Shown here: positions 1-8,177 of the stretch, one piece after another
How the letters are laid out: each line of letters starts with the position of its first letter
How positions within the stretch are numbered: position 1 is the stretch's first letter
From: JBDTVS01 sp040007095
Lineage (GTDB): Bacteria > Acidobacteriota > Vicinamibacteria > Vicinamibacterales > CAVVIG01
Length of the DNA stretch: 64,000 nucleotides
Direction of reading: 5' to 3'
NCBI GenBank assembly: GCA_040007095.1
Contig: JBDTVS010000073.1
Span: forward strand, 1-64,000
Program-made: the position numbers and the translations under genes
Notes under the pieces: generated by a model
The model's database searches: none
What the model saw: the letters and a program-made list of their open reading frames with translations, nothing else
Told to the model about the DNA's origin: nothing

Positions 1-974
1 GCGCCATGACGGAAGTCATGGAGGGCCGGGCCGCCGGCGCTCACATCGCCGGGCTGCTGGTCGGTCTGGCGATGAAAGGGGAGCGGCCGATCGAGCTCGT
101 CGGGCTCGCTCGCGCGATGCGCGCCCGCGCCGTGCCGTTGACGACGCGCTACGACGGGGTGTTCGATACCTGCGGAACGGGCGGGGACCGTTCAGGCACG
201 TTCAATATCTCGTCGTGCGCCGCCATCGTCGTCGCCGCTTGCGGCGTGCGGGTCGCAAAGCATGGCAACCGTTCGGTGTCGAGCCTGTCGGGTAGCGCGG
301 ATGTGTTCGAGGCGCTCGGGGTCAAGGTGTCGGCGGCGCCGGCCGAGGTCGAGCGCTGCCTCGCGGAGGCGAAGATCGGATTCTTCTTTGCGCCGACGTT
401 CCATCCGTCGATGCATCATGCGGCGCAGACCAGGCGCGATCTCGGCATCAGGTCGGCGTTCAACCTGCTCGGCCCGCTGACGAATCCCGCGGGCGCGACG
501 CGCCAGCTGGTCGGCGTGCCGCGGCCGGAGCTGACCGAGTTGCTGGCCAGGGCACTGCTGCTGCTCGGATCCGAACGGGTGTGGGTGGTGCACGGCGCCG
601 ATGGCATCGACGAGATCTCGACGACGGGGTACACGAAGATTTCTGAAGGCCGCGACGGCTGCGTGAACACGTTTTACCTGCATCCGGCGGACGTCGGCGT
701 GTCGAAGGCCGACGCTGACGCGCTCAAGGGCGGAACCGCGCGCGACAACGCCCGGATCATCGAGGGCGTGCTGGCAGGAGAGCGCGGCGCGGCGCGTGAC
801 GTGGTGCTGCTGAACGCCGGCGCTGCCCTGTTCATCGCCGGGGCGGCGTCATCGGTCGAGGACGGCCTCGTGCGCGCTGGCGAGGCGATCGATCGCGGCG
901 AGGCCAGGGGGACCCTCGATCGGCTGGTCTCTCTTTCGACGGCCGCGACTCTCACGTCGGGAGGGAGCGCGTGA
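1..974 (+). CDS. trpD: Anthranilate phosphoribosyltransferase (5' end outside window)
   Basis: Transfers phosphoribosyl from PRPP to anthranilate, the second committed step of tryptophan synthesis in the cytoplasm. The glycine-rich PRPP loop (FDTCGTGGDRSGTF), the KHGNRSVSS segment and the DGIDEIS metal-binding stretch are all visible. From the first ATG (position 6) the protein has 322 residues against about 340 for the family, and the frame is open to the window edge, so about 20 N-terminal residues probably lie upstream. It is the first visible gene of a trp operon; trpE and trpG would be expected further upstream. Its TGA stop overlaps the GTG start of trpC, which suggests translational coupling. 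Identity is very secure; only the start is unknown. Confidence 0.96.
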   Translation, partial: AMTEVMEGRAAGAHIAGLLVGLAMKGERPIELVGLARAMRARAVPLTTRYDGVFDTCGTGGDRSGTFNISSCAAIVVAACGVRVAKHGNRSVSSLSGSADVFEALGVKVSAAPAEVERCLAEAKIGFFFAPTFHPSMHHAAQTRRDLGIRSAFNLLGPLTNPAGATRQLVGVPRPELTELLARALLLLGSERVWVVHGADGIDEISTTGYTKISEGRDGCVNTFYLHPADVGVSKADADALKGGTARDNARIIEGVLAGERGAARDVVLLNAGAALFIAGAASSVEDGLVRAGEAIDRGEARGTLDRLVSLSTAATLTSGGSA

Positions 975-1828
975 ACCCTGAGACTGCGGCCCCGGCCGAC
1001 CTGCTGGCGACGATCCTGGCCGCCACGCGGCGCGCCGTGGCCGTCCGCGAAGCGCGCGAGTCGTTGGCGCAACTCTCCCGTCGAGCCGATCGCAGCGCCG
1101 ACTCCCGCCGTGAAGCGAGTGGTCGCTTCCTGGCCGCGCTGATGCGCCCCGACCGCGTCAACGTCATCGCCGAGTGTAAACGGCGTTCGCCCTCGCGAGG
1201 TGTGCTGCGCGCGGACTACGATCCGGTGGCGATCGCAACGGGATACGCCGACGCGGGCGCCGCGGCGATCTCGGTGTTGACCGAGCCGACCTTCTTTGAT
1301 GGTTCGCTCGACCACCTGCGGGCGGTTCGTGACGCGGTTTCTGTTCCCTTGCTTCGCAAGGACTTCATCGTCACGGACTACCAATTGCTCGAAGCCAGGG
1401 CGGCCGGCGCCGATGCGGTGCTGCTGATTGTCGCGGCGCTGAGCCCTCAGCAGTTGACGCAGTTGTTGACGCAGGCGGCGGCGCTCGGTCTCGATGCGCT
1501 CGTGGAAGTGCACACCATCGAGGAGCTTGCCCCGTCCATCGACGCGGGCGCGCGAATCGTCGGCGTCAACAATCGCAACCTGCGGACGTTGGCGGTCGAT
1601 GTTCGCGCTTCAGAAGCGCTCATCAGCCGAATTCCGCGCGACGTCGTGGCGATCAGCGAAAGCGGACTGAAAACGCCCGCGGATCTCGACCGTCTGCAGA
1701 CGCTCGGCTATCGCGCGTTTCTGATTGGGGAGCGCTTCATGACAACGCCGGATCCTGGGGCCGAGCTTCGAGGTTTCCTTGACGGCTGCGTCACGTCCCA
1801 GGAGACCAGGCGCGAGCTGCACAATTGA
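971..1828 (+). CDS. trpC: Indole-3-glycerol phosphate synthase
   Basis: Converts CdRP to indole-3-glycerol phosphate with loss of CO2 and water (TIM barrel, cytoplasm). Family motifs are in order: IAECKRRSPSRG with the catalytic Lys, LRKDFI, VGVNNRNL, AISESGLKTPADL and the closing IGERFM phosphate-binding region. At 285 aa it is slightly longer than the typical 255-270, the excess being a polar N-terminal segment. The GTG at 971 overlaps the trpD stop (GTGA), which fixes the start. It is a free-standing TrpC, not fused to TrpF. A 169-bp gap without a recognisable gene or clear promoter separates it from trpF. Confidence 0.96.
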   Translation: MNPETAAPADLLATILAATRRAVAVREARESLAQLSRRADRSADSRREASGRFLAALMRPDRVNVIAECKRRSPSRGVLRADYDPVAIATGYADAGAAAISVLTEPTFFDGSLDHLRAVRDAVSVPLLRKDFIVTDYQLLEARAAGADAVLLIVAALSPQQLTQLLTQAAALGLDALVEVHTIEELAPSIDAGARIVGVNNRNLRTLAVDVRASEALISRIPRDVVAISESGLKTPADLDRLQTLGYRAFLIGERFMTTPDPGAELRGFLDGCVTSQETRRELHN

Positions 1829-1997
1829 GTCCTCGTCACAACAGGCGCCCAGCGAATGGGATTGTGAATTGCAGCGAAACACTGAAGGGAGTTTGGCGTG
1901 AACGAAAACGTGAGACACGGACAGCGGGGATCTCGCGGGTGACAAGGCGACGACCGGGAACGTTGGCAGTGTCTACCTCCTTCGTCATGGTACGGGC

Positions 1998-2600
1998 ATG
2001 CTGGTGAAGATCTGCGGGATCACCCGCCTCGAGGATGCCGAGGTGGCCGTGGATTGCGGTGCGCAGGCCATCGGCTTCGTCTTCTGGCCGGAGAGCCCGC
2101 GGTATATCGCGCCGTCGCGCGCGCGCGCGATTGTTCAGAGGCTGCCGCCGTTTGTCACGCCGGTCGGCGTGTTCGTCAACCAGCCGGCCGCGCAGGTCAA
2201 CGACACGGCAGCCTTCGTCGGGCTCGGCGTGGTGCAGTTACACGGCGACGAGGATCCAGGCTACGCGTCGGGCGTCGGCCGGCCGGTCTTGAAGGCGATG
2301 ACGGTGGCCGGCGCAACGGCCATGGCGAACGACGAGTGGCCCGCGCCCTCGATGATCCTGCTCGATGCGCACGACCCGGTGCGGCGGGGAGGGACGGGAC
2401 GGACGATTGACTGGACGGGCGCGGCATCGGTGTCGTCGCGCCGGCGCATCGTGCTGGCGGGCGGGTTGACGGTCGACAATGTCGCCCAGGCCATCGCCTG
2501 TGTGCGGCCATTCGGCATCGACGTCTCGTCGGGAGTGGAGCACGCTCCCGGCATCAAGGATCACGGACGGATTCGGGCGTTGTTCGAGGCGATCTCATGA
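1998..2600 (+). CDS. trpF: Phosphoribosylanthranilate isomerase
   Basis: Catalyses the Amadori rearrangement of phosphoribosylanthranilate to CdRP. The N-terminus MLVKICGITRLEDA with the catalytic Cys, QLHGDED in the middle, LAGGLTVDNV and the DVSSGVE motif near the C-terminus are all diagnostic. The length of 200 aa is normal. The start ATG (1998) is the only one giving the canonical N-terminus. The stop overlaps trpB by four bases (ATGA). The 169 bp upstream contain only short frames, so a separate promoter there is possible but not seen. Confidence 0.96.
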   Translation: MLVKICGITRLEDAEVAVDCGAQAIGFVFWPESPRYIAPSRARAIVQRLPPFVTPVGVFVNQPAAQVNDTAAFVGLGVVQLHGDEDPGYASGVGRPVLKAMTVAGATAMANDEWPAPSMILLDAHDPVRRGGTGRTIDWTGAASVSSRRRIVLAGGLTVDNVAQAIACVRPFGIDVSSGVEHAPGIKDHGRIRALFEAIS

Positions 2601-3826
2601 CACCACTCACTACGCGGCGCGACCCTGACGCGCGCGGTTACTTCGGAGAGTTCGGCGGCCGCTACATTCCCGAGACACTGGTCGAGCCGGTCGAGCAATT
2701 GGAGCGCGCCTACTTCGAGGCGCGCGACGATCCAGCGTTCCAGGCGGAGCTCGACCGGTTGCTGACGCACTACGTCGGACGTCCGACGCCGCTCTACGAG
2801 GCGCAGCGGCTGACTCGCGCGTGTGGAGGCGCCCGGATTTTTCTCAAGCGCGAAGACCTGACCCACACCGGGGCGCACAAGATCAACAATGCGCTCGGAC
2901 AGGCGTTGCTCGCAGTCCGGATGGGGAAGCGCCGGATCGTCGCCGAGACCGGCGCCGGTCAGCATGGCGTGGCGACGGCCACGGCGTGCGCGCTGCTCGG
3001 CCTCGAGTGCCACGTCTACATGGGCTCGGAGGACATGGAGCGCCAGGCGCTCAATGTCTTCCGGATGCGTTTGCTTGGAGCGGAGGTCTGCCGCGTCGAC
3101 TCGGGGAGCCGCACGCTGAAGGATGCCATCAATGAGGCGATGCGCGACTGGGTCACGAATGTCGGCGACACCTACTACGTGCTCGGATCAGTGCTGGGAC
3201 CGCATCCGTATCCGTTGATGGTTCGCGAGTTTCAAGCGGTGATCGGGCGCGAGGCGCGCGCGCAAATCCTGTCGCTCGCCGGCCGGCTGCCTGACGCGAT
3301 CGTCGCGTGCGTCGGGGGCGGCAGCAATGCGATGGGCATTTTCGACGCGTTCATCGGCGACGCGGGGGTCCGTTTGATTGGCGTCGAGGCGGGGGGGCAG
3401 GAAATCGCCAAGGGCCGCCACGCCGCGCGCTTTGCCGGCGGCAGTGCCGGAATTCTGCAGGGGACGCGGACGTTCGTGCTCCAGGACGACAATGGAAATA
3501 TCGAGCTGACCCATTCGATTTCCGCCGGCCTCGACTACGCGGGAGTGGGGCCCGAGCATTCGTGGCTGAGGGCCAGCGGACGCACCGAGTACGCGCATGC
3601 GAGCGACGAGGAGGCGCTGGAGGCGTTCCAGACGCTCGCCCGGCTCGAGGGGATTCTGCCGGCGCTCGAGTCGGCCCACGCCATCGCGTACGCCCGGAAG
3701 AGCGCGAAGGACTTCGGGCCCGAGGCGGTGATGCTGGTCAATCTGTCGGGCCGCGGCGATAAGGATGTGAACACGGTGGAGAAGGCTCTCGAACTGAGAA
3801 GCCAGGCGTTAGAGGTTGGACCTTGA
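2597..3826 (+). CDS. trpB: Tryptophan synthase beta chain
   Basis: PLP enzyme that condenses indole with serine to tryptophan; works as the alpha2-beta2 complex with TrpA. Visible are the PLP-lysine motif (REDLTHTGAHKINNALGQ), the phosphate-binding GGGSNAMG loop, HSISAGLDYAGVGPEH and the C-terminal NLSGRGDKD. The length of 409 aa matches the canonical TrpB1 class. It starts by an ATGA overlap with trpF and ends by a TTGA overlap with trpA, so stoichiometric coupled translation with trpA is likely. Confidence 0.97.
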   Translation: MTPLTTRRDPDARGYFGEFGGRYIPETLVEPVEQLERAYFEARDDPAFQAELDRLLTHYVGRPTPLYEAQRLTRACGGARIFLKREDLTHTGAHKINNALGQALLAVRMGKRRIVAETGAGQHGVATATACALLGLECHVYMGSEDMERQALNVFRMRLLGAEVCRVDSGSRTLKDAINEAMRDWVTNVGDTYYVLGSVLGPHPYPLMVREFQAVIGREARAQILSLAGRLPDAIVACVGGGSNAMGIFDAFIGDAGVRLIGVEAGGQEIAKGRHAARFAGGSAGILQGTRTFVLQDDNGNIELTHSISAGLDYAGVGPEHSWLRASGRTEYAHASDEEALEAFQTLARLEGILPALESAHAIAYARKSAKDFGPEAVMLVNLSGRGDKDVNTVEKALELRSQALEVGP

Positions 3827-4644
3827 AGTCACGCATCACACAGACGTTCGCGAAGCTCCGGGCCGAAAGGCGGCCCGGACTTGTGACGTTTACGACCGCG
3901 GGCGATCCCGATTTGCCCCGGTCGGCTCGCATTCTGAAGGCGCTCGACCGGGCGGGCGCCGACGTGCTGGAGGTCGGCGTGCCCTTCTCGGACCCGCTGG
4001 CCGATGGTCCGGTGATCCAGCGGGCGACAGAGCGTGCGCTGGCGTCGGGCGGCTGTTTGAGCGCCTCGCTCGAACTGGTCGCCGAGGTCCGGTCGGACGT
4101 GTCAGCGCCGATCGTCATCTTCAGTTATGCCAATCCCCTGATGCGGATGGGGTTCGAGACGTTTGCCCGGCGGGCGGCGGATAGCGGCGTCGACGGGGTG
4201 CTGGCACTCGACCTGCCGATCGAGGAAGCGGAAGAATTCCACCAATCGCTGACAGCGTCAGGCCTCGATACGATCTTTCTTTTGAGCCCGACCACGACCG
4301 ACGCGAGGATCCGGCGTGCGGCCGAACTCGGAAGCGGCTTTCTGTACGGGATCTCGCGCCTCGGCGTGACCGGCGCGCGCGACACGGTCGCCTCCGGCGC
4401 GACGACGCTGGTCGAGCGTATCCGGAAGCACACCGCGATGCCGATTGCGCTTGGCTTCGGCATCTCCCGACCCGAACACGTCAGCGAAGTGTGCGGCTAC
4501 GCGGATGCGGCGGTGGTCGGCAGCGCGCTCGTGTCGTTGATCGCGGAGGAAGGCGGGTCGCCGGCGCTGGTGGATCGCGTCGAAGGTTACGTGCGTTGGT
4601 TGAAAGGGGACAGAGTTTCGAGCAATGACCACTTCCACTCTTGA
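3823..4644 (+). CDS. trpA: Tryptophan synthase alpha chain
   Basis: Cleaves indole-3-glycerol phosphate to indole, which is channelled to TrpB. Catalytic Glu and Asp lie in EVGVPFSDPLADGPVIQ; the later YGISRLGVTGAR and the ALGFGISRPEHV phosphate loop are also present. At 273 aa it has the usual length. The start is TTG at 3823, whose last two bases form the trpB stop. Its last 20 bases overlap the chorismate mutase gene in another frame, an unusually long overlap for this operon. Confidence 0.96.
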   Translation: MKSRITQTFAKLRAERRPGLVTFTTAGDPDLPRSARILKALDRAGADVLEVGVPFSDPLADGPVIQRATERALASGGCLSASLELVAEVRSDVSAPIVIFSYANPLMRMGFETFARRAADSGVDGVLALDLPIEEAEEFHQSLTASGLDTIFLLSPTTTDARIRRAAELGSGFLYGISRLGVTGARDTVASGATTLVERIRKHTAMPIALGFGISRPEHVSEVCGYADAAVVGSALVSLIAEEGGSPALVDRVEGYVRWLKGDRVSSNDHFHS

Positions 4645-4942
4645 TGATTTGCGCAAGGACATCGACCGTGTCGACGAAGTGCTGGTTCGGCTGTTGAACG
4701 AGCGGGCACGCTGCGTCTGCGAGATCGGCCGCCTGAAGAAAGCGCAAGGTGTCGAGGTCTATCAACCCGACCGCGAGAAGGAGGTGCTGGCGCACGTCCG
4801 CAGCATCGCCGCGGAGGGGCCCCTCGGCAGCGAGGCGGTGGCGCGTCTCTTCGAACGGATCATCGACGAGGCGCGCCGGCTCGAACGGCGGGTCGTGCAC
4901 GATGGCGTCGATCCGCTCGAGGCTCCCCACGGGAGGAGCTGA
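4625..4942 (+). CDS. Monofunctional AroQ-type chorismate mutase
   Basis: Converts chorismate to prephenate, the branch point to Phe and Tyr. The 105-aa protein is a complete AroQ helical mutase domain: LDDLRKDIDRVDEVLVRLLN at the N-terminus, then ERARCVCEIGRLK with the catalytic Arg/Lys, and a C-terminal EIID-like helix (FERIIDEARRLE). No prephenate dehydratase or DAHP synthase domain is fused. It starts inside trpA and precedes DAHP synthase, so flux into the pathway and at the chorismate branch is encoded together. It may associate with the adjacent DAHP synthase for feedback control, as known for other organisms; that is inference here. Confidence 0.93.
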   Translation: MTTSTLDDLRKDIDRVDEVLVRLLNERARCVCEIGRLKKAQGVEVYQPDREKEVLAHVRSIAAEGPLGSEAVARLFERIIDEARRLERRVVHDGVDPLEAPHGRS

Positions 4943-5062
4943 CAACGTGTCGGGGCCAGGTGTCGCGGGAACAGGTCCGGTGCACGCTCGGAAGTGAAGA
5001 TGCCCACAACCGTGCTGTGGCGCCGAGGGATGAGCGGTAGGAATCTGGAGGGAACACAAGCC

Positions 5063-6109
5063 ATGGTCGTCGTGATGAAGGAACGGTCCACCGAAGCGCA
5101 GATCGAGCAGGTTGTCTCGCGTCTGGTGGACATGGGAATGGATGTACATCGGTCGACCGGCGCGACCAGGACCGTCCTCGGTGTCGTCGGTCAGGGACGT
5201 CCGGACGCGGCGCTGATCGAGATGCTCGACGGCGTCCACGAGGTGCTGAGGATTTCGGAGCCCTACAAGCTTGCCAGCCGAACCTTCAAGCCCGACAACA
5301 CCGTCGTCAGCGTAGGCGACGTACGGATTGGCGGCGACGAAGTGATCGTCATGGCCGGGCCCTGCTCGGCGGAGAACGAGCAGCAGGTGCGCACGACGGC
5401 GGCGGCGGTGCGGCGCGCCGGCGCCAAGATCTTCCGCGGCGGTGCGTTCAAGCCTCGCAGCTCTCCGTACAGCTTTCAGGGTCTGGGCGAAGCCGGGCTG
5501 AAGCTGTTGCGGAATGCGAGCGACGCCGAGGGGCTGTGTCTGGTGTCGGAGGTCATGGATGCCAGCCAGATCGAGGTCATGCGCGGATATGTCGACATCT
5601 TTCAGGTCGGCGCGCGCAACATGCAGAACTTCACGCTCCTGCGCGAGCTCGGGCACGAGCGGAAGCCGGTGCTGCTGAAGCGGGGCATCTCCGCGACGAT
5701 CGAGGAGTGGCTGCTGTCGGCGGAGTACGTGTTGAGCGGGGGCAACACGGACGTCATCCTCTGCGAGCGCGGCATTCGGACATTCGAGACCGCGACGCGC
5801 AACACGCTCGACATCGGCGCCATTCCGATCGTGCAGAAGCTGAGCCACCTGCCGGTGATCGTCGATCCGAGCCACGCGATTGGACGGCGGGACAAAGTGG
5901 CGCCGGTGGCGCGCGCCGCGGTGGCGGTGGGCGCCGACGGCCTGCTGATCGAGGTCCACTGCGACCCCGACCATGCGCTGAGCGACGGCGCTCAGTCGAT
6001 GTTCCCGTGGCAGTTCGATCGGCTGATGGCCGAGTTGCGCATCATTGCGCCGGCCATCGGCCGCAGCATCTGTCTCGAAACCGTGGCCCGTCGCGGGTGG
6101 GGCGTCTAG
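5063..6109 (+). CDS. aroF: 3-deoxy-7-phosphoheptulonate synthase, AroA-beta type with regulatory N-terminus
   Basis: First enzyme of the shikimate pathway: condenses PEP with erythrose-4-phosphate. An N-terminal ferredoxin-like domain (about residues 1-65, beginning VVVMKERSTEAQIEQVV) precedes the barrel with MAGPCSAE, FKPRSSPYSFQG, QVGARNMQNF and VDPSHAIGRRDKV. In relatives the N-terminal domain binds Tyr or Phe. An in-frame GTG at 4994 would add 23 residues, but the family N-terminus matches the ATG at 5063, which also has GGAGG about 11 bases upstream, so 5063 is chosen (348 aa). The TAG stop shares its last base with the left end of a repeat element. Confidence 0.94.
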   Translation: MVVVMKERSTEAQIEQVVSRLVDMGMDVHRSTGATRTVLGVVGQGRPDAALIEMLDGVHEVLRISEPYKLASRTFKPDNTVVSVGDVRIGGDEVIVMAGPCSAENEQQVRTTAAAVRRAGAKIFRGGAFKPRSSPYSFQGLGEAGLKLLRNASDAEGLCLVSEVMDASQIEVMRGYVDIFQVGARNMQNFTLLRELGHERKPVLLKRGISATIEEWLLSAEYVLSGGNTDVILCERGIRTFETATRNTLDIGAIPIVQKLSHLPVIVDPSHAIGRRDKVAPVARAAVAVGADGLLIEVHCDPDHALSDGAQSMFPWQFDRLMAELRIIAPAIGRSICLETVARRGWGV

Positions 6110-6268
6110 TGTCCCGTCCGCGTGATTCGTCACCTAACTCCCGGGCGGGGCATCCGGGCTGGCGGCGTTGCCCGCCGCTCAAATTTCCCGATATGCGCAC
6201 TCCTCGCGCCTTGCGATCCGGGCGCCGCGCCCGGAAAATCAGCCAACGAACGTCTGAGACAGGACACT
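6108..6268. repeat. Intergenic inverted-repeat element, copy 1
   Basis: A ~160-bp element filling the whole aroF-tyrA gap. It begins AGTGTCC and ends GGACACT, with an inner GCCCGGAAAAT arm near the right end and a central CGATATGCGC segment. It matches the copy at 25.23 kb almost base for base over its right two thirds, and the 28.9-kb copy in inverted orientation. The aroF stop TAG (6107-6109) overlaps its left end, and the tyrA GTG lies two bases beyond its right end. There is no coding capacity of its own. Confidence 0.85.
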
Positions 6269-6269
6269 C

Positions 6270-7157
6270 GTGGAATTGCATGTGATTCAACCGGGCCGCC
6301 GTGCCGAAGGGCAGGCGCCGATTTTCGGGAAGATCGGCATCGTGGGGTTGGGGCTCATCGGCGGCTCGATTGCGCTCGCGTGCCGACAGATCTGGCCCAC
6401 CGCGCTGGTCATCGGCGTGGACGACAAGAACGTGCTCGAGACGGCCATGCGCCTGCACGCCATCGACGTGGCCGCCGACGATCTGATCGTGCTCGCCGAA
6501 GCCGACGTCGTGATTCTGGCCGCGCCCGTTCGTGAGAACATCGCGCTGCTCGGCGCACTGGAGGAGAACGTCCATCGGCCCGCGATTGTCACCGACACGG
6601 GCAGCACCAAGCGCGCGATGGTCGCGGCATCAGGGACCCTGCCACCGAGGTTCACGTTCGTCGGCGGCCATCCGTTGGGCGGCGCCGCGACGGGCGGCCT
6701 CGAACACGCCCGCGCCGATCTTTTCGTCGGCCGTCCGTGGCTGTTGACGCCGACGAGCGACGCGGCCGGCGAAGCGGTCGAGAAGCTGTCGGCGTTTGTG
6801 CGCGCGCTCGGCGCTGAGCCGCGCGTCGTCTCCGTCGCGGCGCATGACCATTTGCTCGCCTACCTGAGTCATCTGCCGCAGTTGGCGGCGAGCGCGCTGA
6901 TGCAGGTGATCGGCGACGCCGTCGGCGAGGAAGGACTCGCACTGGCCGGGCGCGGGCTGGTGGACACGACCCGCCTGGCATCGAGTCCGTCGGGCATCTG
7001 GCGAGACATTGCCGTCACGAACACCGAGGAGATCCGCGACGCGCTCGACGGCTTGATCGCGCTGCTCACCGAACTGCGCGCGGACCTCGACACCGGCGAG
7101 CGCCTCGTCGAGGTGTTCGGGACGGCGAACCGCTGGCGGGACCGACTGGCGAAGTAG
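6270..7157 (+). CDS. tyrA: Prephenate dehydrogenase
   Basis: Oxidatively decarboxylates prephenate to 4-hydroxyphenylpyruvate for tyrosine synthesis. The Rossmann fold begins KIGIVGLGLIGGSIALA, and the family motifs TDTGSTKR, GGHPLGG and the helical YLSHLPQLAASAL region follow. At 295 aa it has no C-terminal ACT domain, so feedback control would have to be elsewhere. The GTG at 6270 immediately follows repeat copy 1; a second in-frame GTG at 6282 is an alternative. Transcription would have to read through, or start in, the repeat. Confidence 0.93.
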   Translation: MELHVIQPGRRAEGQAPIFGKIGIVGLGLIGGSIALACRQIWPTALVIGVDDKNVLETAMRLHAIDVAADDLIVLAEADVVILAAPVRENIALLGALEENVHRPAIVTDTGSTKRAMVAASGTLPPRFTFVGGHPLGGAATGGLEHARADLFVGRPWLLTPTSDAAGEAVEKLSAFVRALGAEPRVVSVAAHDHLLAYLSHLPQLAASALMQVIGDAVGEEGLALAGRGLVDTTRLASSPSGIWRDIAVTNTEEIRDALDGLIALLTELRADLDTGERLVEVFGTANRWRDRLAK

Positions 7158-7298
7158 TCTCGCCGGGAAGGTGATGTCACGACTTTGAACGCAGAGACCG
7201 CAGAGCCCGCGAAAGAAAACCTCAAGATGCGAAAAATACGTTGGGCTCGGTGTGCTCGCCGAACTCGGTGGTGAACTTCCTTACCCAGTACGCAGCAC

Positions 7299-7327
7299 GA
7301 GACCGGTGCCAGCCGAGCGGCTATAAT
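7299..7327 (+). promoter_or_regulatory. Candidate promoter of the CoA-transferase gene
   Basis: A perfect TATAAT at 7322-7327 with a poor -35 (GAGACC, 7299-7304) at 17 bp. Only 8 bases separate TATAAT from the ATG at 7336, so a transcript starting at the usual distance would be leaderless or nearly so, and no Shine-Dalgarno is present in that space. Inference from sequence only. Confidence 0.45.
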
Positions 7328-7335
7328 CCGATTCG

Positions 7336-8031
7336 ATGAATAAAGTACTTCCCAGTGCCGAGGCGGCCGTTGCACTGATTCCCGACGGCGCCTCGATCAT
7401 GATGGGCGGCTTCGGCCTGTGCGGAATTCCTGAAAACCTCATCAGCGCGCTTCACGCGCGCGGGACCAGGGACCTGACCGTCATCAGCAACAATGCCGGG
7501 GTCGACGATTTCGGGATCGGGATTCTGTTGCGGGCCCGGCAGGTCCGGAAGATGATTGCGACCTACGTCGGCGAAAACAAGGAATTCGAGCGGCAGTTCC
7601 TGAACCGCGAGATCGAGGTTGACCTCGTGCCGCAAGGCACCTTCGCCGAGCGGATTCGCGCGGGCGGAGCCGGCGTTGGCGGATTCTTCACGCCGACGGC
7701 CTACGGCACGCTGGCGGCGGAGGGGAAGGAGACGCGGGTCATCGACGGGAAGCCGCACGTCTTCGAGATGCCGCTGCGGGCGGACTTCGCGTTCGTTCGG
7801 GCGCACCGCGGCGACGACAAGGGGAACCTCGCCTACTGTCGAACCGCCCGCAATTTCAATCCGGTGATGGCGACCGCCGCCCGCACGACGATCGCGGAGG
7901 TCGAGCAGGTGGTCGAGGCCGGTGCGATCGATCCCGACCACGTCGTCACTCCCGGCATCTACGTGCGCTATATCGTGAAAGGCGAGCGCTACGAGAATCG
8001 CATCGAAAAGCGAACGACCAGGACAGCATGA
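7336..8031 (+). CDS. 3-oxoacid CoA-transferase, subunit A
   Basis: Alpha subunit of a succinyl-CoA/acetoacetate-type CoA-transferase used in ketone-body or short-chain acid metabolism. The glycine-rich CoA-binding MMGGFGLCGIPENL near residue 25, NNAGVDDFGIGILL and YCRTARNFNP are typical; 231 aa is the normal A-subunit length. The B subunit, which carries the catalytic Glu, normally follows directly but is absent: the next gene is a thiolase. The partner is either encoded elsewhere or lost. The stop overlaps a 43-codon frame (8028-8159) that looks like low-complexity sequence. Family assignment is secure, substrate is not. Confidence 0.9.
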   Translation: MNKVLPSAEAAVALIPDGASIMMGGFGLCGIPENLISALHARGTRDLTVISNNAGVDDFGIGILLRARQVRKMIATYVGENKEFERQFLNREIEVDLVPQGTFAERIRAGGAGVGGFFTPTAYGTLAAEGKETRVIDGKPHVFEMPLRADFAFVRAHRGDDKGNLAYCRTARNFNPVMATAARTTIAEVEQVVEAGAIDPDHVVTPGIYVRYIVKGERYENRIEKRTTRTA

Positions 8032-8159
8032 ACCACCAGGACCAGGCCGTGATCACCAAGAACACCAGCGTCACCAAGACCAAAACGGTCACCGCTGGGC
8101 ACAGTGGGGAAGTCAGCGGGTCGTGCGCCGGGGTGGCTGACGGGATGCTGGTCTCATGA
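8028..8159 (+). other. Low-complexity spacer with a 43-codon open frame
   Basis: Between subunit A and the thiolase lies a stretch dominated by ACCA-type words (ACCACCAGGACCAG, ATCACCAAGAAC, GTCACCAAGACC). It can be read as a 43-aa frame whose ATG overlaps the preceding stop (ATGA), but the Thr/Lys/Val-rich product has no recognisable fold. It is better explained as one of the short-period intergenic repeats of this genome standing where the B-subunit gene would be expected. Confidence 0.45.
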
Positions 8160-8177
8160 GCGCGGGTTGAGGTTCCT

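Noticed and set aside
4481..6133. A 550-codon minus-strand frame opposite the chorismate mutase and DAHP synthase
   Set aside because: Antisense shadow; residue composition and lack of motifs do not support coding.
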